Shown one piece after another: positions 41,926 to 54,015 of a stretch of DNA of 64,000 nucleotides. The position numbers and the translations under genes are program-made. The notes under the pieces were generated by a model. That model saw only the letters and a list, made by a program, of their open reading frames with translations. It was not told where the DNA came from and did not search any database. Source of the stretch: Kryptolebias marmoratus. Its lineage: Eukaryota > Chordata > Actinopteri > Cyprinodontiformes > Rivulidae. The stretch lies in contig NC_051430.1 in assembly GCF_001649575.2 (NCBI RefSeq), positions 18,097,927-18,161,926 of the forward strand. The letters are read 5' to 3'. Numbering within the stretch: the first letter of the stretch is position 1; each line of letters starts with the position of its first letter.

Positions 41926-43300
41926 ATCGTCTTTTATTTCTGCAGGTGATAATCATACTTTTGTTGGACATTTTATGTCATTTAAAGTGCTGTTTTCTTG
42001 TTGCAGACCGAATGAGGACAGTAAAGTGGGAGTGTGCATGAGTGTTTCTGCTCGTGTGGATGCCTGTGACGTGTCTCCCTGCCTAACCCCCTGGCCTTTG
42101 GCCCCTGTCCCCCTCAGATGGGTAGACTCAGAGCCGGGGCCCTGTGGAGGTTGGTGCCCTCCGCCTGACAGCCCGTCACTGTGCTACAGTGGAGATCTTT
42201 TTTTCTGCAGGAGATGGTGTCTGATTGGGAGCAGTGTGTGAATAGCCCTGTCACACTCGATAAGCCAGCAAGACGACCTGTGACGGGGACATATGGCATG
42301 TTTGACAGGGAGAGAGGGTGCGAATCGCACTGAATGATAAAATGGTGTTTTTCCCCCTTCGGCAATGTCATGCTTTCAGGCAAGCGTGCGGACCATCGCT
42401 CACTCAAGCAGCTGACTCTGGCCTCCTTGTGACATCTCCTTCAAGGTCTCGGGTTTCTCTGCCTCTCGTGCCTGGACAATTCTGACAATGTGAGCTTTTT
42501 TTTTTCCTGCTCGCAGCTGCTCCGTTAGCTTGTCGATGTGGAGAACATAATTGGATATCAGTTTAGTTTAGTGATGGAGACTGGGAAATTCATCTTAAGA
42601 GCCTGTTTGACAGAGCTCTTTTTAAAGCTCTCTGGCACCGCAGCCCTCCCTCCTGTCTCTTCTTGGCCCGTTGCGCGCCTCACACTGTTGATTAATACAC
42701 ACACACAGTCTCATCAAACGACTCTAATTGATGGGTTCAGCCTCCTCAGCACCCTGATTTATTTAAAGGGCCATGAACACCGAGCAAAGGAGAGGAAGGG
42801 GAGCGGGGCGAAGCAGCCCTGGATTTAAGAGCGTCTGGGAAATTATTGAGTTGATCTGCAACGCCTTTCATCCTCGCTGTCAGCCGGGTCCTGACTTCTG
42901 GTGTTTGCAGCTTCAACTCCCATCCTGTCAAGTGTCACATTGTCAGTGTTTGTGGCCATGACAGGCAGCCCAGGTGTCACACTCAGGCTTCAGTGCACCA
43001 TAAGGCACCTCTGCTCTGGTCCCCAGTGGTTCACAGTCAGAGAGACGGCACAGTCCAATAACCCCTCTAAAACCCAGCATGCCTCGCTCCCTGGGGAGTC
43101 CCATGTGGAGTTCACTCCTCTGTGTCCACTGGGCCAGAACTTCAAAACTCTGCCAGTGGTCACATAATCCTGCTTTCACTCTGAATGCTAATTGTAACAC
43201 TCCAACTGCTACAGTGCTGCTGATGCTGTTATAACGACGATTTCTGCTGCTTTTTCTCAGAGAAAAGGAGAATCTTGAGGAGGACAGATGGCTGCTACGA
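41926..43300. other. Noncoding, regulatory-looking stretch
   Basis: No gene recognised. From about 42000 to 43150 the DNA is of higher complexity and GC content, with splice-like ccctcag and ttgcag tracts but no extended frame in phase. Sites such as CTCTAATTGATGGG (about 42722) and AAATTATTGAG (about 42839) are homeodomain-like. It is a candidate conserved noncoding cluster. Confidence 0.35.
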
Positions 43301-45480
43301 GCTGATTTTAAACTTTGAGCTGATTTGTCTAAAGGAGAATACTAAAAGTGCTTAAATCTGTGTAGCTGGACATGTTTAAATGTGGCAGAATGATAAAGTT
43401 TCTCACAAGTTAAAAAAGTTGTAATACAAAAGGGCTGTGAATAAAAATGCAGGTAGCGGTTTAGTTCAGTTGCACACTTTTAATTAATAACATGCATCTA
43501 ACTTTAGTTAAATACCTTACTTAGTGCAAGGATAATGCCAGAAAGATGAATATGTCTGTGTGAAAGGAAAATATCTGGTACTTCTAGATTTCTAGCTTGT
43601 TTTTGCATCACAAAAAATTTTGTTTTTTTTTCCCCACCAACTCTTCCAAACTTTTTTCTATTTAGTTTGTTTTCCAGCAATTCTAGCAACTAACAGCTCA
43701 TCCAAGTTGAGCCCAGACCAAATAAGCTCCAGTTTAAAAATGAAAAATGTTGGTTCATGCAAATGCTTTTTTTCTAAACCTTTACATTACGCCTTTACAG
43801 AATTCTATGGATGTATGCAAGCACAGTTAGTAGCAGCAGCAGCTAACTTTAGCAGTTCTGGTTTAGCCTGGAACATTTCCTGCAGGAGTGTCGTAATTTT
43901 TCGGCTGGGATAATTCTGTAATGCAAAACAGACGGTAATGTCTATGGAAGCAATTGCCGGTTTAACTTTAGCAATCTACTTTTATCTTGGCCCTAATCTG
44001 ACTAGCAATTAGCTCATCAGTCTGGTCCGAATTAAACTCTATTTCTCCAATGTGAGGTCATTCAAAGATCTACAGTATATGCAATATGTAAGATGTTAAG
44101 TTTTTTATCAGCTTTACACAGAACCCCACGTTAAAAGATCTGAATTGTTCCTTTAATGTTACTTTCTGCCTGGATTGTAAGAATCAGTAAAGTTTTATGT
44201 GACCTTACTAATTCAAATAGCGTCTCTTTTATTTTACATAACTTCACTCTGACATCCTGGCCGTCTCGGTAGATGGTATTGTATAATTCAGTCACAGTTT
44301 GGCCTTCAGCTCTCGCATATCCATAAATAATGCTGACATTCTTCATTTCTCAGAACTGCAGTCCTGTGTGGCTGCTGCTGTTCCACTGGACACATAGTTT
44401 CAAGCTGAGCTGAGATAATTCACCTTCACTCATTCACCCTGCATGAGGTTTATTTTTTCATATTTGTGTTTTTGATTCTTTCAACAAAGCTGAAGTGGTA
44501 GGCTACCCTCTCATACATTTGCTGTTACAAATGCTAAAGTGTTCTCAGCCCTGCAGTGTGTGATTGCCCTGCTGCAGCGCCAAAAAGAGAGGAAGGAGGT
44601 CAATCATCTGGTCCCTGTTTGTTCATCAGCAGTTAGGGCTCTCAGTGGTAAAAGAAACTTTACTCTAGTTAGCATTTTAAGGATTTGCCCGTGTTTTACT
44701 TGATGCATTTTCCTAGAAGATTATAGGGGTGGCTGGCACTACAACAATATTCATAAATATGCATTAAGCTTTTTGAAACACTACAGACAGAAAAGAGGCC
44801 ATTTTGCATGATTGCATTCAAATACAGGAGAAAAGTATCATTGGGGAGACAATTTTCAGAAATTGTGAAGCAAACAAACCTTTTTTGATTGTGACCTTTG
44901 TGAAGAAATAATTTCTTTAGGTCGGAAAACAGTGTACTGGGACATTGATTTGGTCTTTTTTACTCTTTTAACCAAATTAACAGCTTTTAATGTAATCCTT
45001 TTATATATTTATAAAAAAGTGATACTAAGTTACTTAAAATTTTAAAAAACATCGACTCAACTTTTTTTTCGAAGCATGTTGTTCTGGTTGTTGTGATTGC
45101 ATCAGGAATCTGGTGATAGTTTTTCCTCCCAGGGTTGCTTTTGATGAGCTTGTGATCTCTTCCATTAAACGTGTAATGAAAAGAAAAAGAAGTCACCGCC
45201 ACTGAGATTGAAGTACGTAGTCCTCATCTGCAGTCTGATGAACGTGGTCAGGGTCACAGCACTTAGCTCTCCAAAGGAGGACCAGTGCTTGTAATCACAT
45301 ATTATGCCTGATCTTTCATTCAAGTGGAGCTGACATTGGGCAAATGCAAATGATTTCATGGACTGAGTAGCTTTGAGAGTTTTGCTCTTTGTGTGCTTTG
45401 CTCTTTGTATGTGAAACCTTCCATATGATTTTATGTTCAGGTGGAAAGAATTTCTTTTCATAAAATATTAATTCTTTTTT
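43301..45480. other. Noncoding stretch
   Basis: AT-rich; no gene recognised. Part of 43640-44110, with many TAGCAA/TTAGC words, may be an old transposon copy, but I could not assign it. Confidence 0.4.
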
Positions 45481-47116
45481 TCCTTTTTGGTTTAGCATGT
45501 GGACTTGTCTGCATTTCAGATATGGAACCCATGGGGATCATGCAGGAGCCGCAGACCCATTCCTCTCCATCTCTCCCGCTTTGTAATTAAGAGCAACATT
45601 TTGTGTTAGATTATAGGGAGACCCATCGTGCCACTGAACTGGCCTGGATGATTAATAAAAGGCAGCTAATTTCAGTGCAGGAAGGCAGCACTCCAAAATG
45701 GCTCCTAATTACACATTAGGAGTGTGAAAGGCTCCTGCCGCTTCGGCCTCAATCCTCCATCCTGCTCACAGCCCCTCCTCAGCCGTGGTTCATGTGCTGG
45801 CCCACCAGCACATTAACGCTTCTCCCAGGAGTGCCTAATTCCAGCCAACCCGTCGGCACAATCAGTGGCAGATGTCAGGAATCGAAGATGATGAATTATG
45901 AATATCCCGGAGATGTGGATAGGATACCCATCGTAGAGGAAAAGATTCTCTCTTTTTTTTGGTGGCGGGGGGGGGGACGCTTTGGGCAGTCAAATAAGCA
46001 GAGAGATTCTAAAGGAATGTGCAGTGGTTAGACTGATTGATTTCTATTTGTCGTTATAAATGGGCTCCGACTGAAATTGGATGTTTTACTGAAGTCGTCA
46101 AGGACTTTATGAGTTGGAGGGGCTGTCTGGCAGTGTAGGGTCTATGTCTGACTGTGATAGCAGTAATGACTTCCTCTTCCCCCTCCCCTGGGGTGGTCAG
46201 CTCGAGGGCCCAGGCAGCTGGGAAATGATGTTCCGGAGAGAGGACGACGTGAAGCTCTCAGCGCGCAGCATTTGCATGGCTACATGATTAGAGCTGAAAT
46301 GGAGGCGGTGTGGTGAGGGTACGGCTGGGGGTGGAAGGTGATGACAGTAACAGCTGCAGAGAGGAGGACAGGAAACAGAGAGCAGTTTTTGTTGCCACTA
46401 ATCCTCATCAACACGGATAATGAAAATGTTTTGATTGGGATGTTTTACTGTGCTATTTGATGTAATTTAATCTATAACTTGTAGCATTTTTATTGCCCGT
46501 CCCCAAAAGTGATGCACATTCCTTTAAGGAACGTGTCAGTTCTGACATGTGTTTAATTGAATTAAATGTTTTCTAATAAACTGAGTTGCAGCCGATCAAA
46601 CTGACGAAGATGCTTCAGTGATGATGACCCTGATCTTTTCTTAAAAATTTAGCAGTTACTGAGACACATCCATGGAATCTGATTCCCTGCTAAAACAGAT
46701 GTCAGACCGAAGCCGTGGTCAATTACTGACTGACCAGCCGACTGATGAGCTGACTGTGTGTATATGAGTGTACACCTGGACATCTGTGGAGGGGTGGGGG
46801 TCGAGACCACAGAGAGGTTTGGGCTTGGGGCAGGCTGCCAGGCCAGACTTGACCTTGCCAGCTCTAGTCAGTCCACAGCACATTTCCTCAGCCTTCCTAC
46901 CGTTCATTTCCGCACCGTGACCTGCAAATATCTCTGAGCAGGAAAGATATAATCCTCTAAATCTGAGACAGTGACGGACTTGCTGCTTAACAGGCCTGCT
47001 GCGCACCAATGAAATCTTGCCTAAAAGAGCAATTTCCAAGGAAACTGGCAGAAACTTTATGACAAGCTTAAAATTTAATGTCAACCTAAAGTGCATCAGC
47101 TAATATTGCCTGCTGC
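45481..47116. other. Noncoding, regulatory-looking stretch with TAAT palindrome
   Basis: No gene recognised. The interval from about 45510 to 46400 is complex and rich in TAATTA/ATTA words, including GTAATTAAGAG (about 45584), GATGATTAATAAAAGG (about 45648) and the palindrome at 45702-45722. A G10 tract lies near 45966. Confidence 0.4.
45702..45722. promoter_or_regulatory. Perfect inverted repeat of a TAAT-containing site
   Basis: Arms CTCCTAAT and ATTAGGAG flank a 5-base spacer (TACAC), an arrangement that could bind a homeodomain dimer. Confidence 0.35.
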
Positions 47117-47525
47117 CAAAAGGCGAAAGGTGGGTAATAATGTTTTTGCCTGTGTCTGTGTGTATTTGTGAGTCTGTCTGTTATGAAAATATCACTTGAA
47201 CCACTGGATACATTTTAATAAGACTTGCAGAAAATGATCATCTACAACTAGTGAACTTTTGGAGTCAACCTGATTACAAAATGGCCACCACGGCTTATCA
47301 GTGTTTGCCCGCACAAGAATGTCTTTGACTCAGTCAGTTTTACAACTATTGATCTAAAATTTGATGTGGGAATAGCTGTAAGTCATTCACAACCCATACT
47401 CTACTCACACAAAATGTTTTTTTAAAGACTTTTACCAAAATGGCTACAACTCCATCATTTCCCAACGTAAGAGGATTTTACTTTTAAACTGGCATGAAAG
47501 GTGGAATGCCTTTAATTTTACACTA
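47117..47525 (+). repeat. Dispersed repeat family X, copy B
   Basis: Shares ATGTTTTTGCCTGTG at its start, GAACTTTTGGAGTCAA at 47253-47268 and AATGCCTTTAATTTT near its end with copy C. About 410 bases, with no coding capacity. Confidence 0.75.
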
Positions 47526-50500
47526 TTTTCACAACACAGCTGCACCCATCTCTGACTTTTAGACTTTTAACTGCAGTGTTGTGGCTTTGTCTGGCAGGAA
47601 ACGGAGATTTATGCCAAATAAAAGTGTTTTGAATCCACGATTCAGAACATCAAAGGTAAACAGCAACCCTTTGTCCATAGTAGAGGATCAAGTGTATATT
47701 ATTTTAGATTTCTCCAACTCTCTGTGTGGCTGTATTGAAGCAATTTCAACCCATTTTCCTGATGAGTGCCTCAGTTCTGACGCCCACACAGCTTCTCATA
47801 ATCGCAGCGGTCAGCATATAAGTGGGCCCTCCACCAGCAACTCAGCAATATTGAAAAGTGAAAATCTATTCATCAACATGTTTTCCCCTTAACTACATCT
47901 GATTGCAGAGTGGAATCCCCAATAGAGTTGAGTCATTACTTTCGGTAAAATAACTCCATTAAATAAGAGTGAACACAAAGCTGTCCCCCCCCCCCTGCCT
48001 TTACTGTTCCCCCAAGCTGCAGGCCTACCTGCTGTCTCTTTGAGCTCCGGCTTCTGAAACACTAATACTGTCTGCCAGTTCAGTCCTGCACTGATTTGTG
48101 AGGAGACCAGGGGTGATCATTTCTTTCCCCTTCTTTTTTCCTCCCCTCAGGTGACACTCTGAAATATATTTTGTGTGCCCTTTCACTTCAGACGAGCTCT
48201 GTGTGGAGGAAGCCCAGAGGAGACTAATGAGAGAGCGCAGGGGTACGGCTCCGTCTGCCTCCATGCCTCATTTTTCTTGATTTCAGCCACACCAGTGTCG
48301 GCATGGGCTCCTGCTGGTCAGGTGATGGCGGTGCCAGCTGGTGCATCCAGCTCGGACGGACAGCGATTCATTTCCCCCAGCTGGTGATTTATGGCACGGC
48401 AAATCAGAGAGAAGCTGGTGTGCGTGGCACCGGGCCTCCTGAGTTAGTGCACTGTCCGGCCCCGTCATGCTTTACCACACAGCGGGCTGGACTGCCTAAT
48501 TTACGCTGGCAGACAGTCACATATATCACACCCCGTCTGGCCAATGAAGATTGGTGGTGTTTGAAAGGGTCTGTATACACAGTCGATTTTACCCACGTGT
48601 TACTCTCTCCCCAGGACCGCACCGAGGAATATTGCTTCTCTCTCCTTCTCTGCCTATTGAATCTCTCATGCTTCATTTCTGCACCTCTTTTTGTTCTTTC
48701 CCATCTTTCTCTCTCTTTCAGTCGCCCCCTTTTCTCAGTATGTGGACTTAATGTGAAGTGACTGTGTTGGAGGGAGGCCCTCTTTTACTGGTCTGGCTCC
48801 TGAAGGCTGTGCCCTTCTGTTCAGGGAAACTGGGGGGAGGTCACAGTAGGTAGCTCCCTCGAGCCATGGCGTATTAATGCCTGGGCTGACCTCGGTGATA
48901 AGAAGCAAGCTTCGGGTGCATGTTTGATTCATGAGTCCATCCTCAGTGGGGCCCCTTGGGGGCTTTTTCCACTGCTGTCCTTTTACTGGCAGGGTGGAGG
49001 GTTGCTGCAGGGGAGATCAGTCCTGTCTGTCACAGAGAGGTTGGGGTATGATAAAGGCAGCAGGGCTGGGAGTGGGCCAGAGTACACAGATCTGCCCCTG
49101 TGTTGGACACAAGCGATGACTTAATGGTGGGTGGTGATGTGACAGCCAAGTGCTGAGGGATATTAGAACGGATATCTGTGATGGGGGCTGACATCATGAA
49201 CACCTCACCTGCCTGAAGGAGTTTTTTTTTTCCAGAGTGGAACGAGAAAGTGAGTTGAAGGGCACTTGGCAGCTCCACTGTTTTCAGATTTCTTTCTCTT
49301 TTTTTTTCTTGTCTGTATTTTACATTTTCTAACCCTTCAAAATACTGGATGTCTCTGCAGGTTTGCAAAAAGGAGTTAGATGGCTCAGTCTGGGTGGAAG
49401 ATGGGGTTTGTGGGAGTAAGCCGACACAGTTTCAGTTCCAGCGCATATCTCCAAATTATATCCTCTGGAGTTTGGTTAGGGATTACTCCTGTCTAATCCT
49501 GACAAATGCTGCAGAGTGAGACACATCTCAGACAACAGAGCAAACATACACACTGTGATGACCATGGTGATCGGTTCAAATAAGTGCAGGACGCTGCTCC
49601 ATGCAAACAGCATGATAAAACATGAACATGCTGCAGTTAAAAAAATAATAATAATATCCACAAAAAAATTAACAAAACAGAAAAAACAAAGTAGCTTTTT
49701 TGAAACATTCAGAAGTCTGTAAAATATGTAGGTTATGCACATGTAGGCCATTGTTGCATGACTTTATGAGAAAAGGTTTTCTGAAAGCTAAAATCTGGGT
49801 AATTACCGAGCACACAGAGAAAAGAAGGCACATCCTTGAACAACTCCATCCTGCCAGACACTTAAGAGCTCCTAATGCCAGCTGTTTGAATACAACTGTG
49901 TAATACATAATCCTGATTTGTGTTCCTTTCAGTCACCAAAAGATCTGTACATGCCTCAAAGAAACTTGTCAAGGCTTTTCAGCGCACATTGCCTTCTCAC
50001 AATCAAGTCGATGCTTGTCAACCCTCCTGCTATCAAAATAGTCACAGTAGGGAGGGGAAATCCACTTTTCACACATCCCATTGCTGTCATCTCCTTCTGC
50101 CCATCACTAATCTTTAAAAGCTATTTGCAGTTTTAATATAGATCTCAAATCCTGTTTTCCTTTCTCTCCTCCATTTTTTTCTCTTTTTTTTTTCCAAACA
50201 TACATATATCCCTTTGTGGTTTGCTGGAGAGCCGGCTTTGGTGGATAGAGCGAGCATTCTCGTTCTGCCGTGCGTTCCCATGGTCTTTCTTTTGTTTTAG
50301 TTAAGCCGGTGCCCCCGGATTAAAGGGAAAATAATCCTGCTGTCATTGTTGTTTTTGTTTCAAAAACCTGCTGAAAAGCGATCTGTTGATTTTTTCCTCA
50401 TCTCTCACAGATTAAGTTTAAATTGAACGATGAAAGGAGAATTTACTGCGAACGTCTGGTTATGTTTGTGCACGTTTAGATTCAGGCCGAGGAAACGTTG

Positions 50501-51764
50501 ACAGTTTGTTGTTTTTAAATAATGATTTACCTTGAACATGATTGAACGAAGGAGTTCCACAGGCCTTTTTTATTGTGTGTAATGCACATTTGCTGTGAAA
50601 AGTACTAAATGTTTAATTCATGCAATCTCTGATTCATATCAACTTGAATTATTGTCTGGCCCAGCAGCCAAGCTACCCATTTGTGTCAGATGGCAGACTA
50701 ATGGTGATATTAATGAAGTCATTGCTGTAGTCAGAAAATCAATAATCACTCGAAACAGTCAATGCAAGCGAGTGGGCTTGAATGGTGACCTAGTTCCCAT
50801 GTAATGACAGCCCCTAACCATTTCTGTGTTGTTTGATGCTCCCAACATCTGCTACCTTACTGCCGTACAACCACATTTATGCACGAAAACACAGTAGAAT
50901 ACAATCCACAGCGGAGCAGAGGGTATGAGGAGGAACTGGGGCAGCTGTAATTTTTTGTTTGTTTGTTTGAGACAATCAAATAAAAATGAAGTCGCTGATG
51001 CTTCACATGGCTAGTAATAGTAATATTATTCCACGTCATTAGCCGCGAAAAATGGCTCCAAGACACATCAACCCAAGTTTTCTGTTTGCCACAGAAGGCA
51101 GAGGCCAAGTGGGGCCAGAAGGTTAACCTGGCTTTAGCATTAACCAGCCCAGCTGTTATTGTTGGGTCTTGTGAGTCTGTAAAAGAGACCCAGCAGCGTC
51201 CGAGTTGGAGTGGGGCCACGGAGAGGTCAGCAAACCAACGACGGTGAGACGGCGAGAGGAAGGGAGGTGGAGGTGGAGGGAGGGGGGTTCTGTGTACCAG
51301 CTCTGCTTCCTGCATACTGAAGCAGCCCCGCGCCTCACTGACATCAGTCAAAACTCCTGACTGTGTTATTACTGTGTTCTGTTGTGTGCTCAGAGATGAA
51401 TGGGCTCGGCGTTCAGGCTAACAAAGAGCCTTGGCATGCGTACAGGAGCAGGAAGAGGGAATTCTAATGCTGCTTTATCACGGGGCAATAAAAGAAGACA
51501 ATATGAGCTGTCCTCCATGAACTGGTTTGGTGAACACTCACTTCTCCGTTTTCTGTTCACAGACACTCCCTGAAAGTCATTTGACAGAGAGAACATTTTT
51601 TTTTAATTTTTTTCATTTTTTCCTACAGTGGCACAAGTGAATGTGTGTTTTAGCAGCTGGAATCAGTCTTTATTAACGTAGCTGCTTCACGTGGCTGTTA
51701 CAATGCAGCAGTCACATTTTTTTCTTTAACAAGACAATTATTTATTTACACTCTGATAGCATTT
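47526..51764. other. Noncoding stretch
   Basis: No gene recognised. From about 48020 to 49200 the sequence is complex and less AT-rich, and carries an inverted CCAAT pair (CCAATGAAGATTGG, 48541-48554). A 152-codon plus frame (48303-48761) and a 164-codon minus frame (50857-51351) are open but have no recognisable domain. The rest is AT-rich. Confidence 0.4.
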
Positions 51765-52175
51765 ATGTTTTTGCCTGTGTTTGTGTGTGTGATCGTTTAT
51801 CTGCATCATTAACAATGAATCTCAGAAATTAATGAATGGATTTGAATGAAACTTTCAGAAAGTAATCATTGGATGTACATCTACAACTGATGAACTTTTG
51901 GAGTCAATTCAATTCAAGCTGTCACAACTAATCAACCTTAGCCTAAACATAAATGTCTATACCTCAGTGAATTTACCAGATATTGAGCTAAAATTTGGTG
52001 TGGTAACAGATAGCAGATGTGATCACTTGTAGATCACATGAGATATTGCATGAGCCTGCACCTGATTCTTTACCCAAAATGGCTTCAACGCTGTCATTCT
52101 CAGTCTAAATCTTTGGCATGAAAGGTGCTTAGTGATATGCGTTCCTTCAAAGAATGCCTTTAATTTTGCACTTGT
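51765..52175 (+). repeat. Dispersed repeat family X, copy C
   Basis: Shares TATGTTTTTGCCTGTG at the start, GAACTTTTGGAGTCAA at 51892-51907, TTGGTGTGGTA at 51995-52005 and AATGCCTTTAATTTTGC at the end with the other copies. Confidence 0.75.
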
Positions 52176-53864
52176 GCTTTTCCCACTTGTCTTCCAAGAC
52201 AAAAGTCTTCAAATAGACTTAATTGTCAACCACTAAAGTGTCAGTGTTCAAATTTTCCCTGTTCAAACTCCTCTTAATATGAAGCAGCTGCATCAAATCA
52301 TTAGTGTGCCCAGCTCCTGTTGATAACTGAAGAATCACCTTGAATTTTGTGCACAATTTAATAGTCACAGAAACGCTTTTTTGAAAACCCTTCAAACACT
52401 TGCCAGAGTCTTGCTGTTTGGTGGGAAAGCCATTCACATTATTTTCAGACTCAAAAACTCTTCAAGGCCTTTGATGCCACATCTGCATGATATAGTTTTT
52501 ATTAGTTTTTTAATGTTTATTCAGGTTGGTCTGTGCTGAAAAGTGTGCGGTGTGCAAACCATGCAACATGCTACAGTTTTATGTAAGTGATGAGCATGAG
52601 TGAAAGAAAGAAACATAAAGCATAAAAACACATCTAAAGTCAGCCAACAGGAGACTCAGTTTTTGAGTCATAGAAGCAAAAAGATTAAATGAGTTTGTTC
52701 TCTTGCACCACTTTACTATGGAGAAAATGTCATATTTTTCCCACTAAGTGTTGTTTTCCATTTTCAATTAACCAAATAAAGTCTTATTATCTTTTGAAAT
52801 GAGTTCAAAATGTGTAGCTTTTCTGTACATGACAAAAATACAATGTGAAAAACCACATTGATTAAAGTAAGGCAAATGTTATTACTCAAATCTGAAACTC
52901 TTCTGTAGGAACACTCCCTTTAAAATGTGCACAGCTTAATGATAATAGCTGTTGCACAAAGGGCCGTAATCTGTGTCTTTGGGGCTAACTGATGAGTGGT
53001 AATGAAAGTCAACATCTCCTCTGTGGGCTGCAGAGCACATGCAACTAAAAGGCTGTTACCAGAGACAGCCTGGTCCTCAGGCGATCTCAAATACCTTAAT
53101 GCCAACCCTCCATTCCCACCTCCTCACCCCTTTAGCAAAACTTCCCCATTTTAATCCAGGGGTGTGCATAGAGCTCAGGGAAATGATATTTAGGAGACAA
53201 TGAGTGCCCTGCAGAGGAAAAGAAGGGAGGAGAGATTAGTGTGTGTCTCTGAAGTGGCTTTGACTCTCCCACTGATGGAGAGTAATTAAAGCAGCCTACT
53301 GTGTTGTGGATGTAGCTAAAGGGGGATAGTAATGAAACATCACAGCTCATAGAGCTCAGGCCTGCAGTTCACTTCTTTGGCCTTGAGCCCTGATTAAAAA
53401 CAGTCACTATGTAGGTTGTTTTTACTCATAATACTTAATACACACACACACATCAACCTGCTACTGTGTTCAGATGTGAGGTGTTGTTCAGCAGAGTGGG
53501 GACAGATTTACAGTTTTGCAGGATCATTGACTTGTTCGACATTTCGATCAAATGACACACGAAGGTCTGTGTTCATCGACTGTGTTGAATGGACATTAGT
53601 AAAAAAAAAACTTTTTATCAAAGGTCACAACTTTACAGGCCAGTTATACGCACACACACTCGCAAAGCGACAGCACAAAGTCTGTGACTCATCGTCATCG
53701 CTTGATTCTTTCTATAAAATAATCTGGCAAATTGTAAATGCCACTGCTTGCATCTTGAGATGTGTCAGCATGATCAGCAAAGTGTGTCTTTGGCGCAGCA
53801 TGAAGTAAACTTGCCGTCCAAACTCTGAAATGATGTGCCAATGAGAACCAGCTGAGTCTTCTTG
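52176..53864. other. Noncoding stretch
   Basis: AT-rich, with only chance reading frames; no repeat or gene recognised. Confidence 0.5.
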
Positions 53865-54015
53865 TTATGGTACAATATGCAGCAATACAGTACAATACAA
53901 TATATGCTAACGATACAATATGATACAATATAATATAATGCAATTTAGTACAATGCAATACAGCACTATCTGATTTTCTATATGATACAATATAATATAA
54001 TGCAATTCAATTTGA
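53865..54015. repeat. Degenerate ATACAATATA-type minisatellite
   Basis: Words such as ATACAATATAATATAATGC recur. A segment beginning TATGATACAATATAATATAA occurs twice, about 70 bases apart (near 53909 and 53981), showing a local duplication. Confidence 0.75.

Noticed and set aside
42001..42240. Exon starting after ttgttgcag (42006) or ccctcag (42117) continuing the candidate exon at 36895
   Set aside because: The first meets a stop at once in the required phase, and the second opens only 16 codons from an ATG with no family resemblance.
48303..48761. 152-codon plus-strand frame as a gene
   Set aside because: No family resemblance, low-complexity Ser/Phe/Leu-rich end from a pyrimidine tract, and opposing frames of similar quality on the other strand.
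50857..51351. 164-codon minus-strand frame as a gene
   Set aside because: It contains a Pro run from a purine/pyrimidine tract and has no recognisable motif or splice context.
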